NCBI GenBank assembly: GCA_032229975.1
Contig: JAVXVG010000021.1
Location: 62,001-126,000 of the forward strand
Length of the DNA: 64,000 nt
Source of the DNA: JAIVGV01 sp032229975
Lineage (GTDB): Bacteria > Acidobacteriota > Blastocatellia > Pyrinomonadales > Pyrinomonadaceae
Reading direction: 5' to 3'
Shown piece after piece: positions 17,570 through 27,500 of this stretch. The notes under the pieces are model-generated. The model made no database searches. It saw only the letters and a program-made list of their open reading frames with translations, and was not told where the DNA came from. The translations under genes were made by a program, and so were the position numbers. Positions within the stretch are counted from its first letter, which is position 1, and every line of letters starts with the position of its first letter.

Positions 17570-18792
17570 ACAGGCCTCCGATCTATAGACGCCGCGAGCA
17601 CGCGCTCGATTGCATCGATGACGCGCTCTACGCTCACGCGACGGATGCACTGCGCTTCGCCGAACTCGGCGCAGGTGTAGCCGGGGCAGGGCGCGCAGGG
17701 CATCTCCTCGCGCACGACCTCGGAGGGCCCGTCAGTCCACGGTCGCCAGTGCGCAACGTTTGAAGAGCCGAAGACGACCACTGAAGGAACAGAGACCGCC
17801 GCAGCGACGTGCGCGATGCCGCTATCGTTGCCGACGAAGATCGAGGCACGCGCGGCGAGCGCGGTCACTTCCGGCAGAGAGAGATCGTCGAACGCTGTGA
17901 CCGGAGTGCGTGCATGAGTTTGAAAGGCACGCGCGATCTCAGTCTCGTTTGGGCCGACGACCGCGACCGATTGAATATCGCGCGCGTCGAGGTGTTCGGC
18001 GACGCGCGCGAAGTTCGCTGCGTCCCAAGTCTTCGAGTCGAAAGCGGCTGCCGTGTGGAAGAGCGCGAAGGGTTGAGCCTCAGAGAGACCGGCGTCGCGC
18101 AGTCTCACGCCGATGCGCGCGGCGGCTTGCGGATCGACGGAGAGTCGCGCGCGGGGCCGGTCGCTGACAGGCACACCCGTCCATCCCAAGAGCGCGAGTT
18201 GTTGTTCGGCGGAATGCGTCCGCTCGGTTTGCCAGAGCGCGGACGAAGGCGGGGCGCGATGATTGTGCAGCCATGAATAACGATAATCGGCGTAGCCGAC
18301 TCGTTGTCGCGCGCCTGATGCCCATGTGAGCAGCGCGGCGGTCGAGCCGCCGTGCAGGTTGTACGCCACGTCGTAGCGCGCGACGCGAATCTCGCGCGCG
18401 ACCGAGAGACGCGAGCGCACGCTCTCGCACTCGACCGTGACGATGCGATCAACTTCCGAGAGTCCCGCGATGAGAGGGGCCACCCAGTCTTCGAGGAGGA
18501 GATCGATCTGCGCTTGGGGCAGGAATCTTCGCAGTGCGACGAGCGACGGCGTTGAGAGAACCGTGTCGCCGATGGATCGCAGGCGCACGACGAGCACGCG
18601 GCGTACCTGCGACCAGTCCCAACGCGCGTGCGCGAGTGCGCGTGGCTCACGTGATGACGAAGATTCGCGTGACGCGCGCAGTGCATCATGCTCGCCGTCG
18701 CTTCGCTGCGATGTCGAATCGTCGCGCGCGAGTGATCGTCGCACAGCGTTCGTCGCTTCGATGGTCTCAGGTTGTGCGTGGGGCGTCGTCAT
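17566..18792 (-). CDS. Glycosyltransferase family 9 (heptosyltransferase-like)
   Basis: A 408-residue GT-B enzyme of the ADP-heptose transferase family. A disordered N-terminal stretch of about 60 residues leads into VRRVLVVRLRSIGDTVLSTPSLVALRRFLP, the family signature. FVGNDSGIAHVAAAVSVPSVVVFG marks the nucleotide-sugar site, and APCPGYTC near the C-terminus is typical of GT9 proteins. It should add heptose to the lipid A core at the inner membrane. It overlaps the Trm112-like gene by 26 bp and the cupin gene by 4 bp and is grouped with the heptose kinase. Confidence 0.92.
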   Translation of the reverse strand: MTTPHAQPETIEATNAVRRSLARDDSTSQRSDGEHDALRASRESSSSREPRALAHARWDWSQVRRVLVVRLRSIGDTVLSTPSLVALRRFLPQAQIDLLLEDWVAPLIAGLSEVDRIVTVECESVRSRLSVAREIRVARYDVAYNLHGGSTAALLTWASGARQRVGYADYRYSWLHNHRAPPSSALWQTERTHSAEQQLALLGWTGVPVSDRPRARLSVDPQAAARIGVRLRDAGLSEAQPFALFHTAAAFDSKTWDAANFARVAEHLDARDIQSVAVVGPNETEIARAFQTHARTPVTAFDDLSLPEVTALAARASIFVGNDSGIAHVAAAVSVPSVVVFGSSNVAHWRPWTDGPSEVVREEMPCAPCPGYTCAEFGEAQCIRRVSVERVIDAIERVLAASIDRRPV

Positions 18793-18961
18793 CGTCCTCG
18801 ACGGTCGCCTTCTCAGGCAGCATCACGATGATCTGGCCCTCGATGGGGTAGGCGCGGCGGCAGCCCGTGCACTTGATCGCGCTCGCGTCATCTTTGAGCC
18901 GCAGCTTCTCGCCGCACGCCGGGCAGATCATCGTATCAACGAACTCCTGCGTGACTTCCAT
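18767..18961 (-). CDS. Trm112-like zinc-ribbon protein
   Basis: A 64-residue protein with CPAC near residue 13 and CTGC near residue 31, a zinc-ribbon arrangement. The ending YPIEGQIIVMLPEKA matches the Trm112/UPF0434 family, whose bacterial members are small partners of methyltransferases or of lipid A and core enzymes such as LpxK-linked YcaR. It is the first gene of the envelope operon and overlaps the glycosyltransferase by 26 bp, in line with a link to core biosynthesis. The specific partner is unknown. Confidence 0.88.
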   Translation of the reverse strand: MEVTQEFVDTMICPACGEKLRLKDDASAIKCTGCRRAYPIEGQIIVMLPEKATVEDDDDAPRTT

Positions 18962-19050
18962 TCGGTTCGGACTCTCCCCTGTGGCAGCGCACGCGCGCCG
19001 GAATGAGTTGGAAGATTAACAGCTTGGCGAAAGGGAAGGCAAAAGGAGGG

Positions 19051-19145
19051 ATGAACGATGAACGATGAACGATGAACGATGAACGATGAACGATGAACGA
19101 TAGGGCCTTCTCTTAATTCATCATTCATCATTCATCATTCATCGT
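19051..19145. repeat. 7-nt-unit inverted array (hairpin D)
   Basis: Seven copies of atgaacg occupy 19051-19099. After a short gap, four copies of attcatc occupy 19116-19143. On the minus-strand RNA the two arms pair with one G.U wobble per unit, while on the plus strand the same positions would be C-A mismatches. The array lies directly after the stop of the NTF2-like gene (19147), so it would be in the 3' end of that transcript. Confidence 0.88.
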
Positions 19146-19146
19146 T

Positions 19147-20070
19147 TCAGTTAACGACGCGCAGGTCGCGCTCGCTGGTGATGTGCCAGCCCTTCGCGGT
19201 GCGACGCCAGCGCAGTTCCTGTATGACCGCGCCGCGCTTGTCGAAACCGTTGCCCGCGATTGTGTACTCCTTGCGGAAGCGCATCGCGGCGGTCTGCCCG
19301 TCGGGGCTCAGAGTGATCTCAGGCTCGCCCGCGCGCACGTCAACGGCAGAGGCGCGCGCAAAGACGTTCTCTTTCTCAGCGCGGACGGCTTCGCGCGAGG
19401 CGTTGCGCGAAAGATAGTAGGCTGCGACCCGTGGCTCGTAGAGCTTCATCTGGCGGTCGATGTCGCGCGCGTTCGTCGCCGTGATCCATTCGCCAAGCGC
19501 GGCGCGCAGCTCTTGCGTCTCATTCTCATCTGAGGCGCGTTGCGTTTGATCGGTCTGCGCGGAGTGCGCGTCGCCCGGTGTCGTCGTGTTGCTGTCGCCG
19601 CGCGCATTCGTCGCCGCGCTCGCATCGGCGGCCCGATCATTCTTCAACGCGTCGGCTTCGGGGAGTGAAGCGGTCGTGTTCATCCGTGCGTTGTTCGTCT
19701 GCGCGGAGGCCGCGTTGATCGTCGCGGCGGGTTGCGCCTGAGGCGTAGGCGCGCGCGATTCGTCTGCACGATTCGCGTTCGTCGTCGTGTTGACTTGCGC
19801 GGGCTGCGGCTGTGTTCCGCGTCGTTCGTAGAAGTTCAGCGCGAAGATACCGACGATGCCGCCGAGGAGTCCGGCGGCGACGGCGAGGGCGACGAGCGGC
19901 AGCGATCTTGAGGCGCGTGCGCGTTGCACGTCATGCGCTAACGGTACAGCAGGGCGCGCGCTGTGTATTGAGTTCTCGTCGAAGCTCGGCGTCGCCAGTG
20001 TCTTGTCGCGCTCGTCTAAGCTCTTCGGCTCTTGGGGATTTACAAGATCGACTCGCTCCTCACGCTCCAT
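19147..20070 (-). CDS. Membrane-anchored protein with NTF2-like C-terminal domain
   Basis: The 307-residue protein has an N-terminal cytoplasmic part of about 50 residues, one membrane helix (SLPLVALAVAAGLLGGIVGIFAL), then a low-complexity Asn/Thr/Ala-rich linker of about 100 residues. The C-terminal domain of about 110 residues starts at ELRAALGEWITATNARDIDRQMKLY and ends TAKGWHITSERDLRV. That is the outline of an NTF2/SnoaL-like fold, which binds small molecules or peptides outside the cell. The ATG at 20070 is downstream of a GAGG. No operon partner is evident, as both flanks hold 7-nt-unit hairpins. Confidence 0.78.
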   Translation of the reverse strand: MEREERVDLVNPQEPKSLDERDKTLATPSFDENSIHSARPAVPLAHDVQRARASRSLPLVALAVAAGLLGGIVGIFALNFYERRGTQPQPAQVNTTTNANRADESRAPTPQAQPAATINAASAQTNNARMNTTASLPEADALKNDRAADASAATNARGDSNTTTPGDAHSAQTDQTQRASDENETQELRAALGEWITATNARDIDRQMKLYEPRVAAYYLSRNASREAVRAEKENVFARASAVDVRAGEPEITLSPDGQTAAMRFRKEYTIAGNGFDKRGAVIQELRWRRTAKGWHITSERDLRVVN

Positions 20071-20150
20071 CGCACACACCTCGCCGTGGCTTTAATCGAG
20101 ACAGATCAGGCCCGTCCGCGATCACTTCAGGCAATCACAGAGCCACAGGC

Positions 20151-20236
20151 AGAACGATGAAGTGGGAATGATGAACGATGAAGTGAAAACAACTTGTCTT
20201 TCACTTCATCGTTCATCGTTCCCACTTCATCGTTTC
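20151..20236. repeat. 7-nt-unit inverted array (hairpin E), 38-nt arms
   Basis: Arms at 20151-20188 and 20199-20236 match over 35 of 38 positions around a 10-nt loop, the longest hairpin in the window. The arms step by seven: acgatga, agtggga, atgatga, acgatga, agtgaaa. It lies between the P450 stop (20235) and the NTF2-like gene start, so it is at the 5' side of one minus-strand gene and at the 3' end of none, or forms the P450 3' end depending on transcript direction. Confidence 0.88.
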
Positions 20237-21596
20237 ATGCGTTGCGTTGTTCGAGCGTGACGCGTATGCCGCGCTTGGGGCGCAGCGTGATGCGCGGATA
20301 AGTTTCAACCTTATGATTCGGGTCGAGTCTCATGCGCCAGCGCGAGGCGATTGAGGCGACGAGCAGCACGCCCTCCATCCACGCGAAGCCCTCGCCGATG
20401 CAGCGACGCGCGCCGCCGCCGAAGGGGAAGTAGCTGTAGGCCGGTCGAGACTCGCGCGCTTCCGCAGTCCAGCGTTCGGGATCGAACCTTTCAGGGCCGG
20501 TGAAGAAGCGCGCGTCGCGATGCATGACGTACTGGCTGAGCAAGACGAGCGAGCCCGCTTGAATTGTATAGCCGCGTGCGCTGTAGTCTTTGATCGCAAG
20601 GCGGCCAACGACCCATGCGGGCGGATAGAGACGCATCGATTCGGCGAAGACCATCTCGGTGTATCGCAGGCGCGGCAAATCTTCGACCGTGGGCAGACGA
20701 CGACCGTGCTCCAACACTTCATCGAGTTCGGCGTGGAGCTTCGACTCGGCTTCCACGTTTTGCGCGAGCAAGTACCAAGTCCAAGAGAGCGCGTTGGCGG
20801 TCGTCTCGTGGCCGGCGAGGATGAGCGTCATCACCTCGTCGCGAATCTGCTGATCGGTCATGCCTGAGAGGTCGCCCTCTTCGTCGCGCGCTTCGAGCAG
20901 CATCGAGAGGAGATCGCCCGCGTCTCTCTCGTCGCGCCTGCGCTCTTCGACGATGCGATAGATGATCTCGTCGAGCTTCGCACGCGCGCGCTCGAAGCGA
21001 CGCGTGTGCGGGAGCGGGAGACGTTCGAGATATTCTGAGTAGGGAAGCAGGAGCATATTGAACAGCTCCATGATCTCTGTGAGCGCGAGGGCCACCTCTT
21101 CCGCGTCGGATTCAACGTCGGCATTGAAGAGCGTCTTGCCGACGATTGCGAGCGTGAGCCGCATCATCTCGCGCGCGATGTCAACGCTCTCACCGTCGCG
21201 CCATCGCGCGGAGTGTCGCGCGGCGTAATCGACCATGATCGCGCCGTAAGACTCGATCCGTTTTTTATGGAACGCGGGCTGCGCGAGGCGACGTTGGCGA
21301 CGATGGTGCTGGCCCTCGCTCGTCAACAGTCCTTCGCCGAGAAGACGCTTCGAGCGTTGCAGCGCGCGTCCCTTATGGAAACAGTCTTGATTGTTGACGA
21401 GCACGTCGCGGATGAGATCGGGATGATTGAGCAGATAAGCGTGCTGCCCGCCGACGCGAAAGTGTGCGATGTCGCCGTGCTCACGCGCGAGTCGCGTGAG
21501 GAAGCTCAGAGGATCGCGCCGGAAGGCGAGGTAGCCGCGCACGCGCGCGACGGGCGTCGTGGCTTTCGGCCCCGGCGGATAGAGGGCGGCAGTCAT
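20235..21596 (-). CDS. Cytochrome P450
   Basis: A 453-residue heme monooxygenase. The I-helix oxygen-binding motif is LILAGHETTANALSW near residue 260, ExxR is in FAESMRLYPP, and the heme loop is FPFGGGARRCIGEGFA with the axial Cys. The N-terminus lacks a membrane anchor, so it should be soluble. The sequence style (LYPPAWVVGRLA, YVMHRDARFF) is that of bacterial CYP102/CYP110-like fatty-acid hydroxylases; the substrate is not determined. No ferredoxin or reductase gene is adjacent. The stop codon lies within the edge of hairpin E. Confidence 0.95.
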   Translation of the reverse strand: MTAALYPPGPKATTPVARVRGYLAFRRDPLSFLTRLAREHGDIAHFRVGGQHAYLLNHPDLIRDVLVNNQDCFHKGRALQRSKRLLGEGLLTSEGQHHRRQRRLAQPAFHKKRIESYGAIMVDYAARHSARWRDGESVDIAREMMRLTLAIVGKTLFNADVESDAEEVALALTEIMELFNMLLLPYSEYLERLPLPHTRRFERARAKLDEIIYRIVEERRRDERDAGDLLSMLLEARDEEGDLSGMTDQQIRDEVMTLILAGHETTANALSWTWYLLAQNVEAESKLHAELDEVLEHGRRLPTVEDLPRLRYTEMVFAESMRLYPPAWVVGRLAIKDYSARGYTIQAGSLVLLSQYVMHRDARFFTGPERFDPERWTAEARESRPAYSYFPFGGGARRCIGEGFAWMEGVLLVASIASRWRMRLDPNHKVETYPRITLRPKRGIRVTLEQRNA

Positions 21597-21785
21597 AAAC
21601 TAAGACTCAACTTTGCGAATCGCGGGGGCCGATTGTCAGTCTCACGCTCATCAAATCAGGCATCGTTGAAACGCTGGATGCGAGACTGACGATGGCGGTC
21701 GAACCCTGTTATTATACCTGCACGCCGCGAACTTCAGTGGAATTGATGGGGCGGTGCGGCAGCGAAAAACAAGCGGGAAGCAGCC

Positions 21786-22547
21786 ATGTCTTTAGAATTC
21801 ACCATCGAGTATGCCTGCCCCTTGCGCGCGCGCTACAGCGAAGAGCACCTGCGCGCGTGGGGCCGCCTCAGTTCTCTGCACACGAAACTTACGACCGGCG
21901 AGACTTCGCCGCCGAGCGCGGAGAAGCTGCGCTTCATCGAACGTTCGGGCGACGAGGTGGAGCGAATGCGCGACGAGACGCGCATCTGCAACGCGTGTCC
22001 CGCGCACTTGCCTGCGGAGACGGCGGGCGAGGGCGAGTCGGTCGGCTGTCAGGGCCGGATCAACTACCCGATTGAAGCGCAGTTCGAGAAGTTCCTCGCG
22101 GATCGCGTGCAGCTTGCGCTCGACACGGTCGGCGAAGAAGATCAGCCGCGACTCTTGCGCATCCTCGTCGATAAGGATTCGCCCTTCGACGGCGAGGGCA
22201 CGAAATCTCTACGCACGATCACAACGCCCGAGGGCCTGCGCTTCTTCGATCTCAGACTCCCGATCAGCCTCGCGCGCGAAGGCTCGCACCTGACGACCGA
22301 TAACCTCTTCGACGCACTCGCCGGCTTCACCTCCGAAGACAACGAGCGCACCACCTATGCGCGCGAGTTCCCGCATCAAGCTGCGGCCGACTACTACGAC
22401 TTCCTCGACTTCATCCTGCTCAACGATCTCTCGACGAGCGAGCGCGCGCGCATCGAGACGCGCAGCAAGAACTATCGGCAGTTCCTCCGCCTACTCGCCG
22501 CGCTCGACCGCGTCGAAGCACTGCAAGTGCGTCTGCTGCTCGACTGA
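21786..22547 (+). CDS. Protein of unknown function with a CxxC motif
   Basis: A 253-residue soluble protein that I do not recognise. The middle carries RICNACPAHLP followed by GCQGRINYP; three or more cysteines in this arrangement suggest a metal site. The rest is rich in charged residues, with the segments EAQFEKFLADRVQLALDT and AAADYYDFLDFILLNDLSTSE predicted helical. It lacks a signal peptide and membrane segments. It is divergent from the P450 and convergent with the TPR/DUF4388 gene, the stops being three bases apart. The intact frame and GC-rich codon pattern support it as a real gene. Confidence 0.75.
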   Translation: MSLEFTIEYACPLRARYSEEHLRAWGRLSSLHTKLTTGETSPPSAEKLRFIERSGDEVERMRDETRICNACPAHLPAETAGEGESVGCQGRINYPIEAQFEKFLADRVQLALDTVGEEDQPRLLRILVDKDSPFDGEGTKSLRTITTPEGLRFFDLRLPISLAREGSHLTTDNLFDALAGFTSEDNERTTYAREFPHQAAADYYDFLDFILLNDLSTSERARIETRSKNYRQFLRLLAALDRVEALQVRLLLD

Positions 22548-22550
22548 AGC

Positions 22551-23261
22551 TCAAGCCTTCTCTTCGTCCAACTCTCTTAACGTGTCGAGCAGCAGGTTCG
22601 TGTTGCTGTGTGCATTGATGGTGACGGGGAAGGGTTCGGCTGCGCGCTCGAAATCGAACGAGCCGCCGGTCTTTTCAAGTGCGCGTCGCAGCGCGCCGGT
22701 GGCCGTCTCGCCTCGCGACTCCGCGCCGACGATGCGGCCGTCGTTGAAGAAGACCTTGCAAGAGTCTTCGCCGGAGTCGATGTTGAGCGAGCCGGTGAGT
22801 CGCGCGTTCTCCAAGACCTGCACGGCGTCGAAGATGCTGACGACGGAGAGATCGCCCGCGAAGGTAGCTGTGCGAGTTGTGTGCGTGGCGGCGGGCGCGT
22901 GCGTCTGCAAGTCGGGCCGGCGCGCGCGGCGGATCGCTTCGAGACCTTTCGTGATCGAGATGCGCGGGTCGAGTCGTCGCGCTTCGAGCAGACGCTCCTG
23001 CGCCGCGTCGAAGTCCTCGTGTTCGAGATAGAGACTCGTGAGGACGAGGCACTGGCGCGCGGCCTCCTGCGGCTGTTCATGCGCCGAAGCGATCTCGCGC
23101 AGGCTCTCGCGCAGGCGAAGCGAGTGCGGCTGCCGACTGATCGCCGCGGCGAGTCGCTCGACGGCGCGCTGCGGCGACTTGTACTTGAGGAACAACTCCG
23201 CGTCGAGCAACGCCGACTCGACCTCATCGCCATAACTTTCTTCCGCCGCCCTGTCGTTCAT
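22551..23261 (-). CDS. TPR and DUF4388 (PATAN) protein
   Basis: The 236-residue protein starts with TPR-like helices (ALLDAELFLKYKSPQRAVERLAAAI, LREIASAHEQPQEAARQCLVLTSLYLEHEDF) to about residue 95. A linker follows, then a C-terminal DUF4388/PATAN domain (GDLSVVSIFDAVQVLENARLTGSLNI through VFFNDGRIVGAESRGETATGALRRAL). Such domains are common in acidobacteria, cyanobacteria and deltaproteobacteria in signalling proteins linked to motility and cyclic-nucleotide circuits. It may link to the HD-GYP gene divergently placed 460 bp away. The start at 23261 is the family-like N-terminus MNDRAAEESYGDEVE. Confidence 0.83.
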   Translation of the reverse strand: MNDRAAEESYGDEVESALLDAELFLKYKSPQRAVERLAAAISRQPHSLRLRESLREIASAHEQPQEAARQCLVLTSLYLEHEDFDAAQERLLEARRLDPRISITKGLEAIRRARRPDLQTHAPAATHTTRTATFAGDLSVVSIFDAVQVLENARLTGSLNIDSGEDSCKVFFNDGRIVGAESRGETATGALRRALEKTGGSFDFERAAEPFPVTINAHSNTNLLLDTLRELDEEKA

Positions 23262-23721
23262 TGTCGCCTACTTCCGCACAAAGTTTAGCGCGCGCTTCTT
23301 CGCTCTGTCGTGCCGCGCGCCGGGAGTTTAGCACGTGAGCCGCGCGGCGCGTCTGCGCCCTTTTCACGCAGGGGGTGGCACGATTTCGTATGCGAATTTT
23401 GAGTGGCGTACTACGACGTACATTCACCCCCGCGTGGTCGGCGGATCATGCGATCTTCAGATCGGTTCTGAACTCTCTCCGCACAAAGTTTCGTCAGATT
23501 AAGTTTAGGCGCGGCGTGTTGTTTCTCATCGCGGCGCGCGATGCGTGCGTGCCCGCGCCGCCGTTGCACGCGGGAAACATGGCACGCAGCGTGCACTCAA
23601 CATCGACGCCGGTTGCCTACTTAACCCCCTTGATTGAAAACAGCTTTAACTCGCGCGCGATGCGTGCGCGCGATCTCCCCCGCTGTGCGATGAGCGGGTC
23701 TCTCGCGAAGGAGGCTAACGG
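23262..23721. other. Intergenic space without a gene
   Basis: This divergent 460-bp space between the TPR/DUF4388 gene and the HD-GYP gene has no credible open frame. It holds a loose inverted repeat (gtggcgtac and gtacattcac at about 23402-23426) that could be an operator, and a GGAGG ribosome site for the HD-GYP gene near 23711. No convincing -35/-10 pair was found. Confidence 0.6.
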
Positions 23722-24411
23722 ATGCACGAAGAGTTCACACTGGATTTGAACGGCGCGGCGACGGTGAAACTGTTGAACGCTGGCTGGGCCAGTTGTCTGC
23801 AACAGACCTGCGCGCGCCTCAAGTCAATCGGGCAGAAGCACAAGTTGGACGGGCAACAGGCGCTCGTGCGCAGGCTCAGGCGGACGCGCCCTTCAACTTA
23901 CGATCACTGCCTGCGCGTCGCTCGTGTCTCACGGCTCACCGGCCAAGTCCTCGGCTTCGACGCGGCGCGTCTGCAACAACTCTCAGCCACCGCGATGATG
24001 CACGACATCGGCAAAATCCTCGTCCCCGAATCAGTCCTCAACCGGCCACGCAAGCCGACGCGCTTCGAGATGTTCCTGCTTCACCTCCATCCAAGTTTAG
24101 GTGCGCTGCTCGCCTCCTATTTCAACCTCTCGGCAGAGATGCGCGTGCGCACAGAGCATCACCACGAGCGTTGGGACGGTCGCGGCTACCCGCACCGCCT
24201 CGGCTCAACCGACATCCCGCTCATGGCGCGCATCGTACAGGTCGCGGATGCCTATGACGCCATGACCGCCAAGCGTTCCTACAACTTCCCGCGCGCGCAC
24301 GCCGACGCCGTGCGCGAACTGCGCGCCGAGTCCGGCAAACAGTTCGACCCGCGCGTCGTCGAAGCATTCCTCGACGCATACCCGTCGCGGGATGGGTTCA
24401 GAGATAATTAA
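23722..24411 (+). CDS. HD-GYP domain phosphodiesterase
   Basis: A 229-residue protein. The metal site motif is MMHDIGK near residues 92-98, followed by EHHHERWDGRGYPHRL, the GYP signature of cyclic-di-GMP phosphodiesterases. The ending VVEAFLDAYPSRDG completes the fold. About 70 N-terminal residues form a helical leader with no receiver domain, so the input is unknown. The start at 23722 has GGAGG at eight bases. It would hydrolyse cyclic-di-GMP, consistent with PilZ and other effectors elsewhere in the window. A long terminator hairpin follows. Confidence 0.93.
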   Translation: MHEEFTLDLNGAATVKLLNAGWASCLQQTCARLKSIGQKHKLDGQQALVRRLRRTRPSTYDHCLRVARVSRLTGQVLGFDAARLQQLSATAMMHDIGKILVPESVLNRPRKPTRFEMFLLHLHPSLGALLASYFNLSAEMRVRTEHHHERWDGRGYPHRLGSTDIPLMARIVQVADAYDAMTAKRSYNFPRAHADAVRELRAESGKQFDPRVVEAFLDAYPSRDGFRDN

Positions 24412-24415
24412 AACT

Positions 24416-24484
24416 CACCACAGAGACGAGAGGGCGCGGAGGAAATCGACTTTCTTCTCCGCGCCCTCTCTTGTCTCTGCGGTG
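24416..24484. terminator. Long hairpin terminator after the HD-GYP gene
   Basis: Arms caccacagagacgagagg and its complement near 24460-24484 meet in the core gagagggcgcggag/ctccgcgccctctc around a 15-nt loop. Few mismatches occur over about 28 bp. It lies between convergent genes (HD-GYP and TonB-dependent receptor). The strand bias is unclear, so it may serve both. Confidence 0.8.
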
Positions 24485-24527
24485 AATCTTCTTTTCCAAA
24501 CACTTCAATCTGACAATCGCGCGCTCC

Positions 24528-27500
24528 TCAGAAATCTAAACGCACGCCGACTCTCATGCTGCGTGGGCGCATCGTGCGCGTGGGGACGAGAAAAGAGTCG
24601 ATGAAGGCTTGACGTTGCGCGGGCGTTGAATCAGGACGCAGCCCGTTGAAGTTGATGAACTCCGCACCGAAGGTGAAGACCGTGCGGTTAAGCACGTTGT
24701 CGATCTCTAGGACGGGACGCAGGCGCGCGCGTTCGCTCAAGCGGAAGTCGCGTCCGACGTTGAGATCGAGCGCGAAGAGGCCGGGGCCCGTGCCGGCGTT
24801 TCGCGCGAGGTTGCCGGTACGACCGATGGCCGGAAGCGAGAAGGACGAGAGGAGCGCAGGATCGATCCCTGATCCGGGTGCGCGCCAGTGGATGAGTTTG
24901 AGATCGCCTGTGTAGGAGGGCCGGTCGTTGCCCACGTCGTCGAGGTTGCGGTCGTCGCCGCCAAGCGAGACGTTGAAGGGCGCGCCGGAAGCGAGCCGGA
25001 AGATCGTCGCGAGTCGAAGGCTGCCGAGGCGACGCGGCGCGTCGAGTGTGCCTGAGAGGACGAAGCGGTGGCGTCGGTCTAACAAGCTGCGCGCACGCTC
25101 GCCGCGAAAGTCGCCGACGCGCAGCGCGCTCGAAGTGTTGACGATGCCGTCGTCGATCAGGCGCGAGAGCGTGTAAGCGGCGCGTAGCGAGAGCGCGAAG
25201 CCGTTCGACTTTGACGTGAGATGTTCGCGCGCTTCAATCGCTAAGCCGTGATAGAAACTGTTGCCTGCCGAGACAAGTTGCTCGACCTGCGTGCGCGTTG
25301 GATCGGGCCTGAGGTTTGCGAGCGCAGCAAGCGCGGCGGCGAGAGTCGTCGTTGAGTTGAAGCTGTTGAGATTGAAAATAGAAACAGGCACGCCGAATTC
25401 GACGATGCGCGTGATCGCATCGGGGTTCGTCGAAGAAGCAGGCAAGAGTGCGAAGCGGACGAAGTCGCCTGCCGTCTGAGAGTCGTAGAGCGGACGCACG
25501 CCTGCGGCGTCGCGAAGGTTTATAAAATCGCGCGAGAGCAAGTAGTCGGTGAAATCTTTATAGCCGCGCGGTAGTCGCGGGGCATTGGCGTTGAACTCTC
25601 GCCAGAGATGCAGCCCGCGATTGAAAGTGTAGTTCGCTTCGACGACTAATCCGTGCGCGAACTCGCGCTCGATGCCGACGTTCGACTGATAGCTCTCAGG
25701 TATGCGTAAAGCAGGATCGAGGCGGCGCGTGAAGTCGGTTTGTAGAGACGCGAACTTTTGGACGAGCGTGGAATCGGGCCTGAGCCTTTCGGGGAAGTGA
25801 AAGTTCGCGGCGATGAAGGCGCGTCGCTGCGCGTCGGTGAGCGCGCGGCCGGTTGCGGCGTCTTTGAGAGCGTCGGTGTCGAAGACGAGACGGTTCTGAC
25901 CGAGCGTGAAATCGTCGATGGTGCGAAGCAAGGCGCGGTTGTAGAACAGCCCCGCGCCGACGCGCACGACCGTCTTGCCCGTGCCGAACGGATCGTAGGC
26001 GGCGGCGACGCGCGGGGCGAAGTTGTTTCTATCTTTGATGGCCGTCTCTTCATCGTGGCGCAAGCCGAGAGTGACGACGAGATTCGGGCGCAGTCGCCAT
26101 TCGTCCTGCGCGAAGAGGCCGGTATAGGTGTTGCGCTGTCGCGACTCCGTTTGAAAGCGTTGGCGAAAGCGCGAGGGCGCGTTGGCTAAAAAGTCGCCCG
26201 CGCTTGCGAAGCTGTAAGTGCCGGAGGCGTCCGTGAGATCGATGAAGGTCGAGCGAATGAACTGCGCGTCCGCGCCAAACTTCAGAGAGTGCGTGCCGCG
26301 AAGCAGCGTGAGCGTGTCTTGAACTTGCCAGCGCGACTCGCGCCGCGTGCTCGCGCCGGACGATGAAGAGCCCGCGACGAGCGTGCCCGAACGATCCGAT
26401 GCGTCGTCCGTCGAGAGCGGATCGTTGATCGTGATGAGCACGACGGGGCGCGTTTGTGCGACGCTGGTTTCGAGGGCCGGTGCGAGTCGGGAGAGCTGCG
26501 CGCGGAGTTGATTGACGGAGTGAGACGAGAGAACGAAGTTGTCCGTGTAGGCGAGCGCATCGGTGTTATGCGTGCGACCTTGCAGGGCTTCGGCGAGGCG
26601 CGAGCCACCGCCGAACTGTCTCAAGTTTTTTGAGCGACCGAGTTGGAAGAGCCACGCGCCGTTGTGCGTCTGTGTGAAGTTGTGATCGATGCGCGCGGAG
26701 AGCGTGTGGTCGCGTATCGGCGTGCTGATGGGTGCGATGAAGGGCGCGAGGTCGGCAGGTGCGCTCGACGCGCTCGTCGTCTGCTCAGTGCGGCGACCGG
26801 CGAGCGTGGTCGGTTGCGGGAGCGTGAAGAGTGGATTTTGAATGACGGGCACGAGCGTGTCGATGAGGATCGAATCGAGCACTGTGTCGTACTCGTATGC
26901 GGTGAAGAAGAACGTGCGATCATGTCGAAGAGGGCCACCTAGCGCGAAGCCGGGATCGTGTTCTTGCAAAGGGAGTCGTTTGAGCCCGCGCAGGTTGTTG
27001 AAGAAAGTGTTCGCGCTCAACGACTCGTCTTTGAAGAAGTAGAAAGCGCGAGCGTGGAAAGCGTTCGTGCCAGCTCGCGTGCGCAAATTCACGCGACCGC
27101 CGGAGGCGCGACCGTACTCTGCGGAGAACTGGTTGGTGATGACTTGAACTTCGGCGACGGCTTCAATCGAAGGCTGGAAGCGTTCGCGAGCGGCGCGGTC
27201 GTCATTGTTGTCGAGCCCGTCGATAGTGATGTTGTTAGAGTATGCCGCGCCGCCCGCAAGCGCGAAGACACCGGCCTCTTCGGGCGTGCCCGCCGCGCGT
27301 TGCGCGCTTGAGCGGCTGCGCGGGTCTCGATCCTCCGCCGTGTCGCGCACCGAGAGCGGTTCTTCCGTCACGCCCGGCAAAGTGAAGACGAGATCGAGCG
27401 GAGAGCGCGTGAAGATCGGCAGACGTTCGATCTCTTTGAGCGCGACCGTGCCGCCGACAATCGTGCGCGTCGTGTCAATGGCGTTCGCGTTCGTCTCGGC

